Positions 50,583 through 59,676 of a DNA stretch of 64,000 nt are shown here, one piece after another. Position numbers and translations under genes: made by a program. The stretch is from Sphingomonas lenta (GTDB lineage Bacteria > Pseudomonadota > Alphaproteobacteria > Sphingomonadales > Sphingomonadaceae): contig NZ_NSLI01000007.1 of NCBI RefSeq assembly GCF_002288825.1, forward strand, positions 1 through 64,000. The letters are read 5' to 3'. The stretch's first letter is position 1, and every line of letters starts with the position of its first letter. The notes beneath the pieces are model-generated. The model was not told the DNA's origin. It saw only the letters and a list, made by a program, of their open reading frames with translations, and ran no database searches.

Positions 50583-51149
50583 GTGAAGTTCCTGCCCACC
50601 GAGCTGACCGACGCCTGGATCGTCGAGCTGGAGCCGCGGGGCGACGAGCGCGGCTCGTTCGCCCGGAGCTTCTCGCGCGACGAGTTCGGCGAGCGGGGTC
50701 TCGTCGGCGACTATCTCCAGGCAAATGTGTCAGCGTCGAGACGCAAGGGAACGGTGCGCGGACTGCACTTCCAGCGCGCGCCGCACACAGAGGCGAAGCT
50801 CGTCCGATGCGTGCGCGGCGCCATCCTGGACGTCATTGTCGACCTGCGCGGCGGCTCACCCACCTATCTTCGCCACGAGGGCTTCGAGCTGTCCGCTGGC
50901 AACGGCCGGCAGCTCTACGTCCCGCCCGGCTTCGCCCACGGCTTCCAGTCGCTAACGGACGACGTGGAGATCACCTACTTGGTATCGGCCGCATACGCGC
51001 CGGAGGCGGAGGGCGGGGTGCGTTATGACGACCCGATGCTCGGAATCGACTGGCCGTTGCCTGTGACGGTCGTCTCCAACAAGGACGCGAGCTGGCCGTT
51101 GATCGGTGGGTGGGCCGCCCCGACCTTCTTTTATCGAACCAAAGGTTGA
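50583..51149 (+). CDS. dTDP-4-dehydrorhamnose 3,5-epimerase-family protein
   Basis: The 188-residue product follows the RmlC cupin plan: ERGSFARSFSRDEFGERGL, QANVSASRRKGTVRGLHFQ with the catalytic His, VRCVRGAILDVIVDLR, and GRQLYVPPGFAHGFQSL. In CDP-sugar clusters this family epimerises or reshapes the CDP-4-keto-6-deoxyglucose skeleton rather than the dTDP one. The chain is close to the family's usual length. It is the last gene of the rightward sugar operon; a convergent glycosyltransferase follows. Confidence 0.88.
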   Translation: MKFLPTELTDAWIVELEPRGDERGSFARSFSRDEFGERGLVGDYLQANVSASRRKGTVRGLHFQRAPHTEAKLVRCVRGAILDVIVDLRGGSPTYLRHEGFELSAGNGRQLYVPPGFAHGFQSLTDDVEITYLVSAAYAPEAEGGVRYDDPMLGIDWPLPVTVVSNKDASWPLIGGWAAPTFFYRTKG

Positions 51150-51171
51150 GATATGCCGCGAGCCCTGGGCA

Positions 51172-52161
51172 TCAGGCTGTCGCCGCGGGAGCCTGAGTAG
51201 CGACACAGGATGCAGCCGGCCCGACTACGCGAAGATTGTCGAGGTCGCACGGGCTCTCGACGCCTATGAGTGCAGGCTTGAAGAACAGGCCGGCCCATGC
51301 ACCTGACAACACAGTCCATGCTCTGTGCCGATCTCCGGTGACTAGCAGCTTTGTTGCGTAGCGAACCTCCTGAAACAGGCGACGCCCCGTTATCTGCCAT
51401 TTGCTCCGGCGACGCGTGAGGTACATCCAGTTCCTGCGCAGAAAATAGTGGTTGCGCAGCCGCACTGGGTCGCGCTCCGTCCGGATGTCTAGCGCGCCGG
51501 GGATGGAGCGTGCGTGGACGACTTTGCTTTTTCCAACCATAAAGCCTGGCGCGGTTCGGGTAACCCGGTCCGTGAACTCCGTGTCTTCCACCCACATGTA
51601 TAGGTCGGCCAAGGGCAAGCCATGTTCGCGCAGCACCTCCCGGTTAAGCAGGATGGAGACGAAAGTGGCGCGGCGGACTGGCACCATTCCCTCGCTCAGC
51701 ATCATTGGCCACTGCAGGTAGGAGATGCTGTTCAGCGTTTGGTCAACCTCGGGCACGTTGGTCAGCAATCCCTCCGGCGTTCGTGCCGTCGACAGCACAA
51801 ACGGAGCATCGACGCCGTGCGCCTTCAACGTCTCCCTAGCATTGAGCAAGCGTTCGAGCGCGTCTGTGGCCGGGATCACGTCGTCGTCCATTAGCCAGAT
51901 TGCGTCATCCCCGCGCTCGTAGCCGATGCGCATGGCGGCATGGAAGCCACCCGCCGAGCCGCGGTTGCATGGTAAGCGGTACACTTCTACTCGCTCGGAC
52001 CAGTTTTCCACCAGCCACTCCGCTGTACCGTCGGTTCCGCCATTATCAATAATTAGAACGTGGTCGACCGGGCGGCTTTGCCGGTGAACTGCCGCTAGGC
52101 ACTCGGTGAGCAGTGATCGACGGTTGTATGTCAGGATTACTGCGGACACCGTACGAGTCAC
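51172..52161 (-). CDS. GT2-family glycosyltransferase (GlfT2/rhamnosyltransferase-like)
   Basis: The 329-residue protein has GT2 motifs: VSAVILTYNRRSLLTECLAA, VDHVLIIDNGGTDGTAEWL, AIWLMDDDVIP (the D-D-D metal site), MWVEDTEFTDRV (the acceptor-side W-x-E-D) and RNHYFLRRNWMYLTR. It transfers a sugar to a lipid- or glycan-linked acceptor, probably using the product of the neighbouring CDP-sugar genes. It is convergent to the rfb operon with only 22 bp between, so a shared terminator is not obvious. Confidence 0.88.
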   Translation of the reverse strand: MTRTVSAVILTYNRRSLLTECLAAVHRQSRPVDHVLIIDNGGTDGTAEWLVENWSERVEVYRLPCNRGSAGGFHAAMRIGYERGDDAIWLMDDDVIPATDALERLLNARETLKAHGVDAPFVLSTARTPEGLLTNVPEVDQTLNSISYLQWPMMLSEGMVPVRRATFVSILLNREVLREHGLPLADLYMWVEDTEFTDRVTRTAPGFMVGKSKVVHARSIPGALDIRTERDPVRLRNHYFLRRNWMYLTRRRSKWQITGRRLFQEVRYATKLLVTGDRHRAWTVLSGAWAGLFFKPALIGVESPCDLDNLRVVGPAASCVATQAPAATA

Positions 52162-52332
52162 ATGCCTGCCCCTTTTCTTATTCTCGTTCAGCTTAGGCTA
52201 AGGAGAATGATCATGCACGTTCTTTCTGACGATCCTCCGGCGTTCCATCCGAGCATGAGGCGAGCTTCAACGTGGCCCCGTTCTCTTGCTAATTGTGAGG
52301 TGGGGGCCGACATCACAAGAATAGACGATTGA

Positions 52333-52806
52333 ATGACACGGAAGCGGCTTTCCGAAGAGCAGATCACCGGCAGGCTGAGACGGGCGCGGTAGCGCTGGAC
52401 CTGTGCCGCCGTTACGGGATGTCGAGGGCGACGTATCACGCATAGAGGGCCAAGTATGGCAGTATTGAAGCGTCGGAGGCGAAGTGGCTCCGGGCGCTTG
52501 AAGGCGAGAACGCCATGCCGAGGTGGCATTCGACCGACGCCATACTGGACAACGCGGGTTTGAAGGATCTCTTGTCAGAAAGGTAGTGGGTGCGGCCCAT
52601 CAGCGGGAGGCGGTCGCGCATGTTCAAGTCGCGTTCGTCATCAGCGAGCGGCGTGCTTGCCGCGTCGTGAGCGCAGATCGCACGAGTATGCGCTACCGCT
52701 CGGTCAAGCCGGATGATGCAGCCCTGCAGGTACGCCTGCGCGAACTGGCGGGCGAGAGACGGCGGTTCGGTCATCGTCGGCCGCACATCCAGCTTCGGCG
52801 CGAGCA
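52333..52806 (+). pseudogene. decayed IS3-family transposase (orfA and start of orfB)
   Basis: MTRKRLSEEQITGRLRRAR begins an orfA of the IS3 family. Pieces recognisable across frames are LCRRYGMSRATYHA, YGSIEASEAKWLRALEGENA and ILDNAGLKDLLSER. The start of orfB follows: REAVAHVQVAFVISERRACR, SADRTSMRYRSVKPDDAAL, ELAGERRRFGHRRPHI. Stops and frameshifts interrupt both, and orfB ends near 52806 without its DDE domain. Confidence 0.65.
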
Positions 52807-53220
52807 CGTGGCCGGCAGCAGGTCCCATCATCACTGCCACGTCGAGCACCATCAGCCGCTTATGAGCTTCGGCATCTCGTCGCTGCCACAAGGACATTTC
52901 GACCAGGCCAGTGTACGAGACGACGTCGCCGAGCACCTAGACGAGCCAGGCGGGTTGTCGGATGCCGGGCGGGCCGACATTGCGGATCGCCCGCTCGACC
53001 CCGCTGGCTGCGCCCAGCGTCATCAACGCGGCGAGCAGCGGCACACCGCATCAGCTGCGCGGCAGGTTCTCCGTTGTCCATAGGACCGCGCAGCGGAGCG
53101 CAGCTCAATTTCCCGCCGAAGACGCGATGGATGTTGATGGGCGAACAAGCGTCGCCCGGCCCTGCACCCATGCAGCTGTCGTCAAAGCGCGAGCTGGTCG
53201 CGCCTTCAGCTAGTCACCTT
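52807..53220 (-). pseudogene. degraded membrane-protein remnant
   Basis: On the minus strand, MTLGAASGVERAIRNVG, then a TAG, then GLVEMSLWQRRDAEAHKRLM and LDVAVMMGPAAGH appear in one frame. The style is that of small polytopic membrane proteins (DUF2306-like), broken by a stop. The next 800 bases (53221-54027) hold no gene I can support; a 54-codon hydrophobic frame from GTG at 53758 is the only hint. Confidence 0.3.
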
Positions 53221-54027
53221 CATCGGCGATGACGGTTGCCGCAGCCCGTTTGCCAAGTTCGGCATAGCCTAGCAGTGCTCGCGACCAGTGCCAGAAACCT
53301 GGCCGGGGTTATCGCAACTTCATCCTCATGGGCAGCCAGCAGACGGCTCAGGCCGGCATGCACCCGTTGATCAACGGGCGCGACATCGCGTTTATCGACC
53401 TGAGCCCGGACCGTCGTAGGCCTTATCCGCCATATGCGCAGAACGGGCCGGGGAATGCTAAAGCGGGTCCACCTCGCACCCCCGACCCTGGCCGCGGCGC
53501 AGCCTGGGGGCAGGTCGACGCGGTTGTCTTCTGCTACCACGCCCGGGGCGCTTGCCGCCAGCTTGAAAATGTCGAGCAACAGCTCACAGGCGAGCACGCG
53601 AGTCCATTGCGGACGAAATCGTATCGTTTTGATTTAGTCTCGAAACTTCTAGAACTGCGGGAACGGCCGAGAGTGCCACGCATTGTACGCACCGCTGCAC
53701 GCAGGTGCGCAGCGTGAGTGCGTCGGGCGGTTCGCTACCGTGTGCCGGGGGGATGCTGTGCCTTCCATTCTCGTCGTTATCGCGTTGGTGTGGCTTGCGC
53801 CATGGCTGGTAGGCCTGCCGGTCGCGTTGGCTTGCCTGCTTTCCCGCTCGTGCCGTCGGAGGGTACAGTGCCACCTATTCGGGACCGCACCGATCGCGCG
53901 CTCGACACCCTTGCCTCAGTGAGCCGGAGAGGATCGTTCCGACCTTGTTCCAGCCGTAAGCTGAGTGGTGCTTGGCTGAACCAGCGTCAGCCCGGTGTAA
54001 AGACTGAAGCGAAGCGCCCTCGACGAC

Positions 54028-54492
54028 TCACGCCTGCAGGCGATCTTCACGCGCCGAAACCAAGCCGCGCTTAGTCGCTTCGGCCAGCAGCAGCCTGATC
54101 TGTGTACCTTCAGACGAGACATGATCCCGTAAATTTCGGCCCAGGTCGCGCGTCGCGGCCCTGAACTCGCCCCAATTCGCGACCACGTCCTTGCTGCTCC
54201 AAAAGCGCACGTAACGAAAAAACGTCTCACCGCCGGCGATACAGTCGATCTTCAAGCGCCGACCTGCCTCGGCAAGGGAAGGTGAGCCGGACGCGATCGC
54301 CGGATCGAAGATGTGGCTGTGCTTGAAGACCTGGTACTCGCGTAGTGCTCGGGCAAGTTTCCATCGGAGGTGGGCAAGTTCGGCTCGCGCGATTTCCGGC
54401 GACTGCTCCAAACACGCAGTTGCGCGGTCGATGATGGCCAACGCCTCGTGCTGGAGCGCGTCGAGGCGCGAGAGCAAGGATCTGGGCCGCAT
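54028..54492 (-). CDS. hypothetical helical protein (154 aa)
   Basis: The product is helical and soluble, MRPRSLLSRLDALQHEALAI, then AELAHLRWKLARALREYQVF and a KHSHIFDPA turn. The second half reads GGETFFRYVRFWSSKDVV and ATRDLGRNLRDHVSSEGTQI. His and Asp residues at helix ends recall four-helix metal-binding bundles, but the hemerythrin motif is not complete. It is a single gene flanked by gaps. Confidence 0.55.
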   Translation of the reverse strand: MRPRSLLSRLDALQHEALAIIDRATACLEQSPEIARAELAHLRWKLARALREYQVFKHSHIFDPAIASGSPSLAEAGRRLKIDCIAGGETFFRYVRFWSSKDVVANWGEFRAATRDLGRNLRDHVSSEGTQIRLLLAEATKRGLVSAREDRLQA

Positions 54493-54791
54493 AGAGCGTT
54501 CATGGACCCAAGTTGTTGAGATTACGTGTAGCTAGCTGCGGCAGTTGCCGGTCCGAGGTGGGACGGTTCTTACGAAAACGGGCGGAACGCTGTCGGACTG
54601 CGCTCTCTCATTGAGGCGCTACGTGATGCGATCCAAGTAGCGCTGTCCGACACGGACCTGGATTAGCTTAACGGCACCAAAGACCTGTCCACCCGCGCAC
54701 ATGAACACCCGCGCTCAAACTCGCTACGCCCGTCCACGGTTTTAGATCTATAAGTCAGCGTCGGAGGTTGAGGAGCTGAGAGGATCGTCCG

Positions 54792-55367
54792 CTATACCGA
54801 ATGTCCGAGTGCGCGCCTGACCTCGGCCGGGATCGTGTACACGGCCTCGCGCTGCGCGCCGCGGTTGTGATGGTCGACCCGGTAGCCCTGGTACCAGCGC
54901 CGGACCAGGCCAGCGCGCACCAGGTCCGACACGCTGCGCGAGACGCTGCAGCGCCCGGACTGCAGCACGCGGGTCCGCACTTCGCGGTCGATCGCCTGCT
55001 CGGCCAGACGTTCGTCGGAGGGGAGGGCGCCCCGCCTGGCCAGATCGGCCCGGACCTTTTCGACAAGCGCGACGCGGCGGTGGTCGCGTTGCGCGAGAGG
55101 CAGCATCGCATCGGCCAGCCAATCGCGGATGCCGATACGCCGTCCGTCTTGCCAGACATACGGCCCGGCGCTGCCCTTGGCGTCCGCCGCCCGGGCGATC
55201 AGGTTGAGGAGGAGCAGCGTGTAGCGCGGCCGTTTGGAGACCCGGGCGATGCGCGCGATCACGGCCGGCGCGTCGAGCAGCTGGCGAGGGTCCGGGGCCT
55301 CCGCGTGTTCCTGTTGCGGGAGAGGGGCCGCGTCCGCCAGCATCGAGAACATGTCGGTCTGGAACAT
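54792..55367 (-). CDS. hypothetical plasmid protein, winged-helix-like (191 aa)
   Basis: Start ATG at 55367 (MFQTDMFSMLADAAPL) is chosen; a longer frame lacks coding character upstream. The middle is helical with RPRYTLLLLNLIARAADAK, then a basic YVWQDGRRIGIRDWLADAM. The C-terminus looks like a winged helix: SRSVSDLVRAGLVRRWYQGY and REAVYTIPAEVRRAL. Similar proteins occur on sphingomonad plasmids in my recollection; a DNA-binding role is inference. The ~250-bp gap downstream (54538-54791) is empty. Confidence 0.5.
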   Translation of the reverse strand: MFQTDMFSMLADAAPLPQQEHAEAPDPRQLLDAPAVIARIARVSKRPRYTLLLLNLIARAADAKGSAGPYVWQDGRRIGIRDWLADAMLPLAQRDHRRVALVEKVRADLARRGALPSDERLAEQAIDREVRTRVLQSGRCSVSRSVSDLVRAGLVRRWYQGYRVDHHNRGAQREAVYTIPAEVRRALGHSV

Positions 55368-55553
55368 AGCAGGGACAGACCACAAACGCCGACTCTTGTG
55401 AATCCCCCTTGGGCCGTTGGCGGCGTACTTATGACGTCCGTGGCACTTCACCGGAGCCCGGCAAAGTTCCACGGCTGCGACTCTCCGTCGCTTGGCTTGC
55501 TGTGTCCTGGCCGGCCGCTATGGTCCGCCACAAATCAGGCCGGGGAAGGATAC

Positions 55554-55823
55554 ATGTCGATGAACACGAAGGATCTCGCCAAGAGCGTGGCCGAGAAGCA
55601 CGGCGTGACGGAACGCCAAGCGCGTGAGGTGATGGGCAGCCTGCTCGACGGCATCGCCGAAGCCGCCGCCAAGGGCGAGGAGGTGTCGCTTCCCGGCTTC
55701 GGCAAGTTCAAGGACATGCCCGAGCGCTCCGGGCGCAACCCGTCCACCGGCGAGGCGATCACGATAGCGGCGTCGAAGAAGCTGACGTTTACGCCGGCGA
55801 AGGCTCTCAAGGACCGGTTGTAA
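55554..55823 (+). CDS. HU-family DNA-binding protein
   Basis: ATG at 55554 follows GGGGAAGGA and gives 89 residues: MNTKDLAKSVAEKHGVTERQ, REVMGSLLDGIAEAAAKG, EEVSLPGFGKFKDMPERSGR, NPSTGEAITIAASKKLTFTP. The beta-arm motif GRNPSTGE and the Gly-Phe-Gly are intact. HU proteins bend and compact DNA and help replication, recombination and transposition. The next gene begins 15 bp downstream, so it may be co-transcribed. Confidence 0.92.
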   Translation: MSMNTKDLAKSVAEKHGVTERQAREVMGSLLDGIAEAAAKGEEVSLPGFGKFKDMPERSGRNPSTGEAITIAASKKLTFTPAKALKDRL

Positions 55824-55838
55824 ATCGTTTCGAACGAG

Positions 55839-56810
55839 ATGAGCGCATTCGACGACCTCGATGTTCGGCTCCGGCCGAATCGCCGAGGTGTGATCAAGAA
55901 GTTCTCCGAGCGCATCACAGCGCTCGAACGTCTGCGTCCCTGGTTGGTGGCGGTAGGCGTAGTCGGAGCGTTCGTTGCGGCGCTTGGCCGCGTTTTCGAG
56001 GGAACGTCGGGTATCGTGTTGGCGATCACGGGCGCCGTCGCCGCGGCGCTGGGTGGCGGCTTCGTCGCGGCGATCGACTACCGCAAGCTCGAGCTCGGGG
56101 CCAACCTGACCGAGGCCGAGGCGATCGCGGAAGAGGCAATCGCTCGTGGTCGGGCCGTTGAGCACGAGCGAAACGGCATTCGGACGGATGCCGAGGCGCT
56201 CGACCGTAAACGGCTGGCGCTGATCGACGCGAACCGGACCATGCGGGAAGCCCTAGAGCAGGTCCTGCTCGTGCCCGAGGCGACGCTGGACCAGGCAGCC
56301 AATGCCATGCTGCAGGCCGCGTTACGATTCCTGGTCGCATCGGTCGGGTTCGACCAGGACGAAGAATGGGCGATCTCTATTTTCCAAGTGCAAGGGGAGG
56401 GCGAGGATGCGGTCCTGCGCAGGATCGCAGCCGCGCGCGCGGATCGGCTGACGGAGCGGTTGGACGCGCGATCCTGGAAGCGCAACGAGGGTTTCGTCGG
56501 GGCAGCCTGGGTAGGTCGGCGTGACGTGATCATCGAGGACGGGGACGACCCTCGGGTCCGTGAGGACTACCCGATCCCCGCGGAGCGGCGGCGGGACTAT
56601 GACGACCGGCGTTATCGCTCAATGGCTGCGATCCCCGTCAGGCTAGGTCCCGGTCCGCAAATCTGGGGCGTGGTCGCTGCGTCCAGTGATCGGAAAGGTC
56701 GGTTCCGTCGCGATCCGGGCAACCGCCAAGTGCAAACGGTCGATACGGTGCGCGGCATCGCTCGAATGACCGCTCTTATGGCCGCCGCCTTCGAGCGGAG
56801 CCGAAGGTGA
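55839..56810 (+). CDS. two-TM, coiled-coil, GAF-type sensor-like protein (323 aa)
   Basis: An N-terminal basic stretch is followed by two membrane helices (about 32-52 and 55-78: WLVAVGVVGAFVAALGRVF, then VLAITGAVAAALGGGFVAA). Residues 85-140 form a long charged coiled coil (LTEAEAIAEEAIARGRAVEH). The C-terminal ~175 residues resemble a GAF domain: RFLVASVGFDQDEEWAISIF, FVGAAWVGRRDVIIEDGDDP, YRSMAAIPVRLGPGPQIWGV. No catalytic output domain is attached. It may be a membrane ligand sensor working through partners. It sits 15 bp after HU. Confidence 0.6.
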   Translation: MSAFDDLDVRLRPNRRGVIKKFSERITALERLRPWLVAVGVVGAFVAALGRVFEGTSGIVLAITGAVAAALGGGFVAAIDYRKLELGANLTEAEAIAEEAIARGRAVEHERNGIRTDAEALDRKRLALIDANRTMREALEQVLLVPEATLDQAANAMLQAALRFLVASVGFDQDEEWAISIFQVQGEGEDAVLRRIAAARADRLTERLDARSWKRNEGFVGAAWVGRRDVIIEDGDDPRVREDYPIPAERRRDYDDRRYRSMAAIPVRLGPGPQIWGVVAASSDRKGRFRRDPGNRQVQTVDTVRGIARMTALMAAAFERSRR

Positions 56811-56861
56811 TCTTTACGCGTTCGTGCTTATATGCCTAGGATGAGCTCAGAGGAGCCCGCC

Positions 56862-57047
56862 ATGAAAATCGGAATGGAGCCGGACCCGGTTGAGGATTTC
56901 GACCGGGAGATGGAGCGCGCCATCGCCGCCATGGTGCAGGCGCAGGTCGGTCGCGGTGGCAGCGTCGACGAGGCGTTGCGTCGTGTCGATCGGCTTGCCG
57001 AGCAGCGGCTACGCATGAACCGCGAAGCTTCCTGCTTGGCGGCTTGA
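56862..57047 (+). CDS. small hypothetical protein (61 aa), paralogue of next
   Basis: ATG at 56862 follows GAGGAG. The product MKIGMEPDPVEDFDREMERA continues through AIAAMVQAQVGRGGSVDEAL to RVDRLAEQRLR and a short Ala tail. The C-terminal part matches the next small ORF (RVDQLAQQRSLAAA), so the two are tandem duplicates. Function is unknown. Confidence 0.5.
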   Translation: MKIGMEPDPVEDFDREMERAIAAMVQAQVGRGGSVDEALRRVDRLAEQRLRMNREASCLAA

Positions 57048-57057
57048 GCTGCGGCCG

Positions 57058-57231
57058 GTGGCCACGGGCGTGGACAGCGAACCGAATAGCACCAAACTCA
57101 CGATCGAGATTTGGAAGTTGCTGACCGAGGCCGCGCGTCGCCGTAAGGTCGACCGGAACGATCCGGCGATCCGGGGACTGATGGTGCGCGTCGACCAGCT
57201 CGCGCAGCAGCGGAGTCTGGCCGCGGCCTGA
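57058..57231 (+). CDS. small hypothetical protein (57 aa), paralogue of previous
   Basis: GTG at 57058 is 10 bp after the previous stop. The product has TKLTIEIWKLLTEAARRRKV, DRNDPAIRGLM and the shared RVDQLAQQR ending. The common C-terminal motif with the 56862 gene supports both as real genes. The 378 bases downstream (57232-57610) show nothing else. Confidence 0.45.
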   Translation: MATGVDSEPNSTKLTIEIWKLLTEAARRRKVDRNDPAIRGLMVRVDQLAQQRSLAAA

Positions 57232-57610
57232 GCGGGGCTCTGAGAGCGTCCGGCATGATCGTTCCGGCGCTAAAACGATAATAGGGATTATGTAAAGTGT
57301 CGATCGGGCTGGCTGTGGAAGCGTGACTTAGGCGCTCAGCGAACTAGCGTGGTGGCTCGCGTCAGCTCTCCGCCTACTTGGTCCAGCGTCAGGCGCTCCA
57401 CGCCCGATATCAACGTTCACTGCTCGTCACCGGCCGGACTACGGCTTGCTCGATGAAATCGGGTCGGACGTTCATGGGGGTCCTTAGTTTCGGCTCGCTA
57501 TAACGCCGTCGACATCTTGCACCGCGTCGGTAGTCCAGCTGAGCGTCGGGACCGGCTAACGTATTGTTTACTTTGCAAACCTATGATCCCGTAAGGAGGA
57601 TGCAGTCGCC

Positions 57611-59047
57611 ATGGTCGGGTTGAGTCAGCGTGATCGGAGTAAACCGGCCTTCGGCTCGGAGAGTTTAAGCTCCGCGGATTTCTATCGGCTGAAACATCAC
57701 CCCGAGTTCCGCCGTGAACTGATTCAAGTCCCCGTTCAGGAATGTGTGGCTCAGTTCGATCGCGACGGTCGACTGTCGGCCGGTGCCGCGGCCATAGCCG
57801 AACTGTTCGGGACACGCTTTTCCGCGGCGCACGCTGATGTCTTCTGGGACGCTTACCTCTCGTCGCCCGCCGTGAACAATCGTTGGACGCGCGACGAGCT
57901 CAAGCCACAGATCGAGCGCGGCGTTCACCTGTCGAACATTCGTTATCCGCGCCTGCATGAGCAGGAGTGGGTTGACATGGTGCGCGACCAGGCGTGGAGC
58001 TCGGCTCTGGTCGACGTGCCGTTCGAGACGGTGTTGGGTGCGCTTGCAGCAGCGCATGACGAGTCGGTGCGGTTGTTCATGGAACAGGCCGCCGATGAGC
58101 CTCGGCTGCCACTGATGCTCTCGGCGGTGATGCGCATGGCAGCACTTGAGGCCGCAATCATGAGCGCCACCACCGCCCAGATGCGTGCTATGGCTCTTCA
58201 AATCCAACGCGCGGAGGTCGCCGAGACTTTTCGTCATGGAGTTGGCGAGAACACAGCAGCAGCAGCGGCCGATGGCGACCAGTTAAGCGGACTCGCTCGG
58301 CGCGCGTCGACTGCCACGCGCGGTATGCTGGACAAGGCGTCGGAAGTCTCGACCGCCGCCGAGCAGTCCGCTGTTGCGATGCGCGAGGCGGCGCAGACGG
58401 CGGCCGGTCTGATCCGCGCGATCGAGGACGCGCGCGTGGAGGTGGAGGCCGCGGCCGAGATCGCCACGCGGGCGTCCGCGCAAGCCGGCCAGGCGGTCGG
58501 CATGTCGGAAGCCTTGTCCGACCACGCCAAGTCGATCGAGAGCATCTTGGGGCTGATCCGCGACATCGCGGGCCAGACCAACCTCCTGGCGTTGAACGCC
58601 ACGATCGAGGCGGCGAGAGCCGGCGACGCGGGCCGCGGCTTCGCGGTGGTGGCGCAGGAGGTGAAGAGCCTGGCCAACCAGACCGCGCGCGCGACGGACG
58701 ACATCGCCGCCAAGATCGCCGCCATCCAGTCGGCAACCCGGTCGACCGTCGAGACCAACGCGTCCATCAAGGCCACGGTCGCCGAGGTGCAGGAGTCGGC
58801 CGAGCGCATCCGCTACGCCATGGAGGCACAAGCGCAGACCGTCACCGCCATCACCGCCGCCGTGGACGAAACCGCACTCGCGGCGGACACGATGTCGGGC
58901 GCGATCGGTTCGATCCGGGAGGACACCAAAAGCGTCGCTAGCGAGATCGATGCCGTTCAGGACGGCTTGGCGCAGATTAGGACCAGATTGGACATCCTCG
59001 GCGACTCCGCGAGTGTGCTTATCGCCAGAATCGCGGCTAAAGCGTAG
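57611..59047 (+). CDS. soluble methyl-accepting chemotaxis protein
   Basis: The 478-residue product lacks membrane segments. The N-terminal ~190 residues are helical (SLSSADFYRLKHHPEFRREL, WTRDELKPQIERGVHLSNIR, LLMLSAVMRMAALEAAI) with the spacing of a divergent globin-coupled or similar sensor; the haem His cannot be assigned. The signalling domain has the hairpin tip DIAGQTNLLALNATIEAARA, GDAGRGFAVVAQEVKSLANQ and flanking coiled coils. It would signal to CheA from the cytosol. A good ribosome site (GTAAGGAGG) lies before the ATG. Confidence 0.85.
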   Translation: MVGLSQRDRSKPAFGSESLSSADFYRLKHHPEFRRELIQVPVQECVAQFDRDGRLSAGAAAIAELFGTRFSAAHADVFWDAYLSSPAVNNRWTRDELKPQIERGVHLSNIRYPRLHEQEWVDMVRDQAWSSALVDVPFETVLGALAAAHDESVRLFMEQAADEPRLPLMLSAVMRMAALEAAIMSATTAQMRAMALQIQRAEVAETFRHGVGENTAAAAADGDQLSGLARRASTATRGMLDKASEVSTAAEQSAVAMREAAQTAAGLIRAIEDARVEVEAAAEIATRASAQAGQAVGMSEALSDHAKSIESILGLIRDIAGQTNLLALNATIEAARAGDAGRGFAVVAQEVKSLANQTARATDDIAAKIAAIQSATRSTVETNASIKATVAEVQESAERIRYAMEAQAQTVTAITAAVDETALAADTMSGAIGSIREDTKSVASEIDAVQDGLAQIRTRLDILGDSASVLIARIAAKA

Positions 59048-59369
59048 CGATTTGACGGCGGCACGCCCTTGCGCCTTTTTAATCAACGTCGACGTAGCTG
59101 GTGAACCGGCGAATAGCGCGTCCGAGTCCGTCGCGATCAGGAGCGTCTCGGCACATCAGGCGGCGAAACTTGCTGTCGTAACCACGGCAATGAGTCAGTG
59201 CCTTCCGCGTTCGGCCGTTGCCAGCCCGGCTGTTCTCGGCGCAGGAAACTGAGAAGCGGACCCTGATCTCGAGTAGTTGGCCAGTTCCGTCCTTGCATAA
59301 TCGCGAACCGACAATCCGCGCTTCAACCTCGTATGGATCATGCTTCCCGGCTCAAGGGCGCAGCGCTCA

Positions 59370-59658
59370 GGCGAGCGCGCCGACATGGGTGAACGAGGTC
59401 ACGCTCCGCTCGATCGAGAACATGCTCACATTTGAGCCCGCGGGCTGGATCCAGCACATCGCGCCGACGCCGCTGATGATGATCGTCGCCGAGAACGACA
59501 CCTGCACCTTTCCCGAACCGCAACTGGCCTGCTTCGCCGCGGCGCTCGAGCCCAAGCGGCTGATGATGCATCCCGGCGGCCACTTCAACACCTACACCGA
59601 GCATTTCGCGCGGACCAGCGGAGCCGCGATCGAGTGGTTCGGCGAGCATCTTCGCTAG
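59370..59658 (+). pseudogene. alpha/beta-hydrolase C-terminal fragment
   Basis: From about 59370 the frame reads WVNEVTLRSIENMLTFEPAG, APTPLMMIVAENDTCTFPEP with the catalytic-type Asp, and MMHPGGHFNTYTEHFART with the catalytic His of the hydrolase fold. The nucleophile-bearing N-terminal two-thirds are missing. The upstream 59048-59370 holds no matching sequence. It is directly followed by a tautomerase gene, so an aromatic or dienelactone-type breakdown operon may have been cut here. Confidence 0.6.
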
Positions 59659-59676
59659 ACCAAGGGAGACCGACCC

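Noticed and set aside
53758..53922. 54-residue hydrophobic peptide gene
   Set aside because: Only openness and one hydrophobic segment support it; no ribosome site and degraded surroundings.
59057..59080. Terminator after the chemotaxis receptor gene
   Set aside because: The stem GGCG/CGCC is only four pairs before TTTTT; too weak to list.
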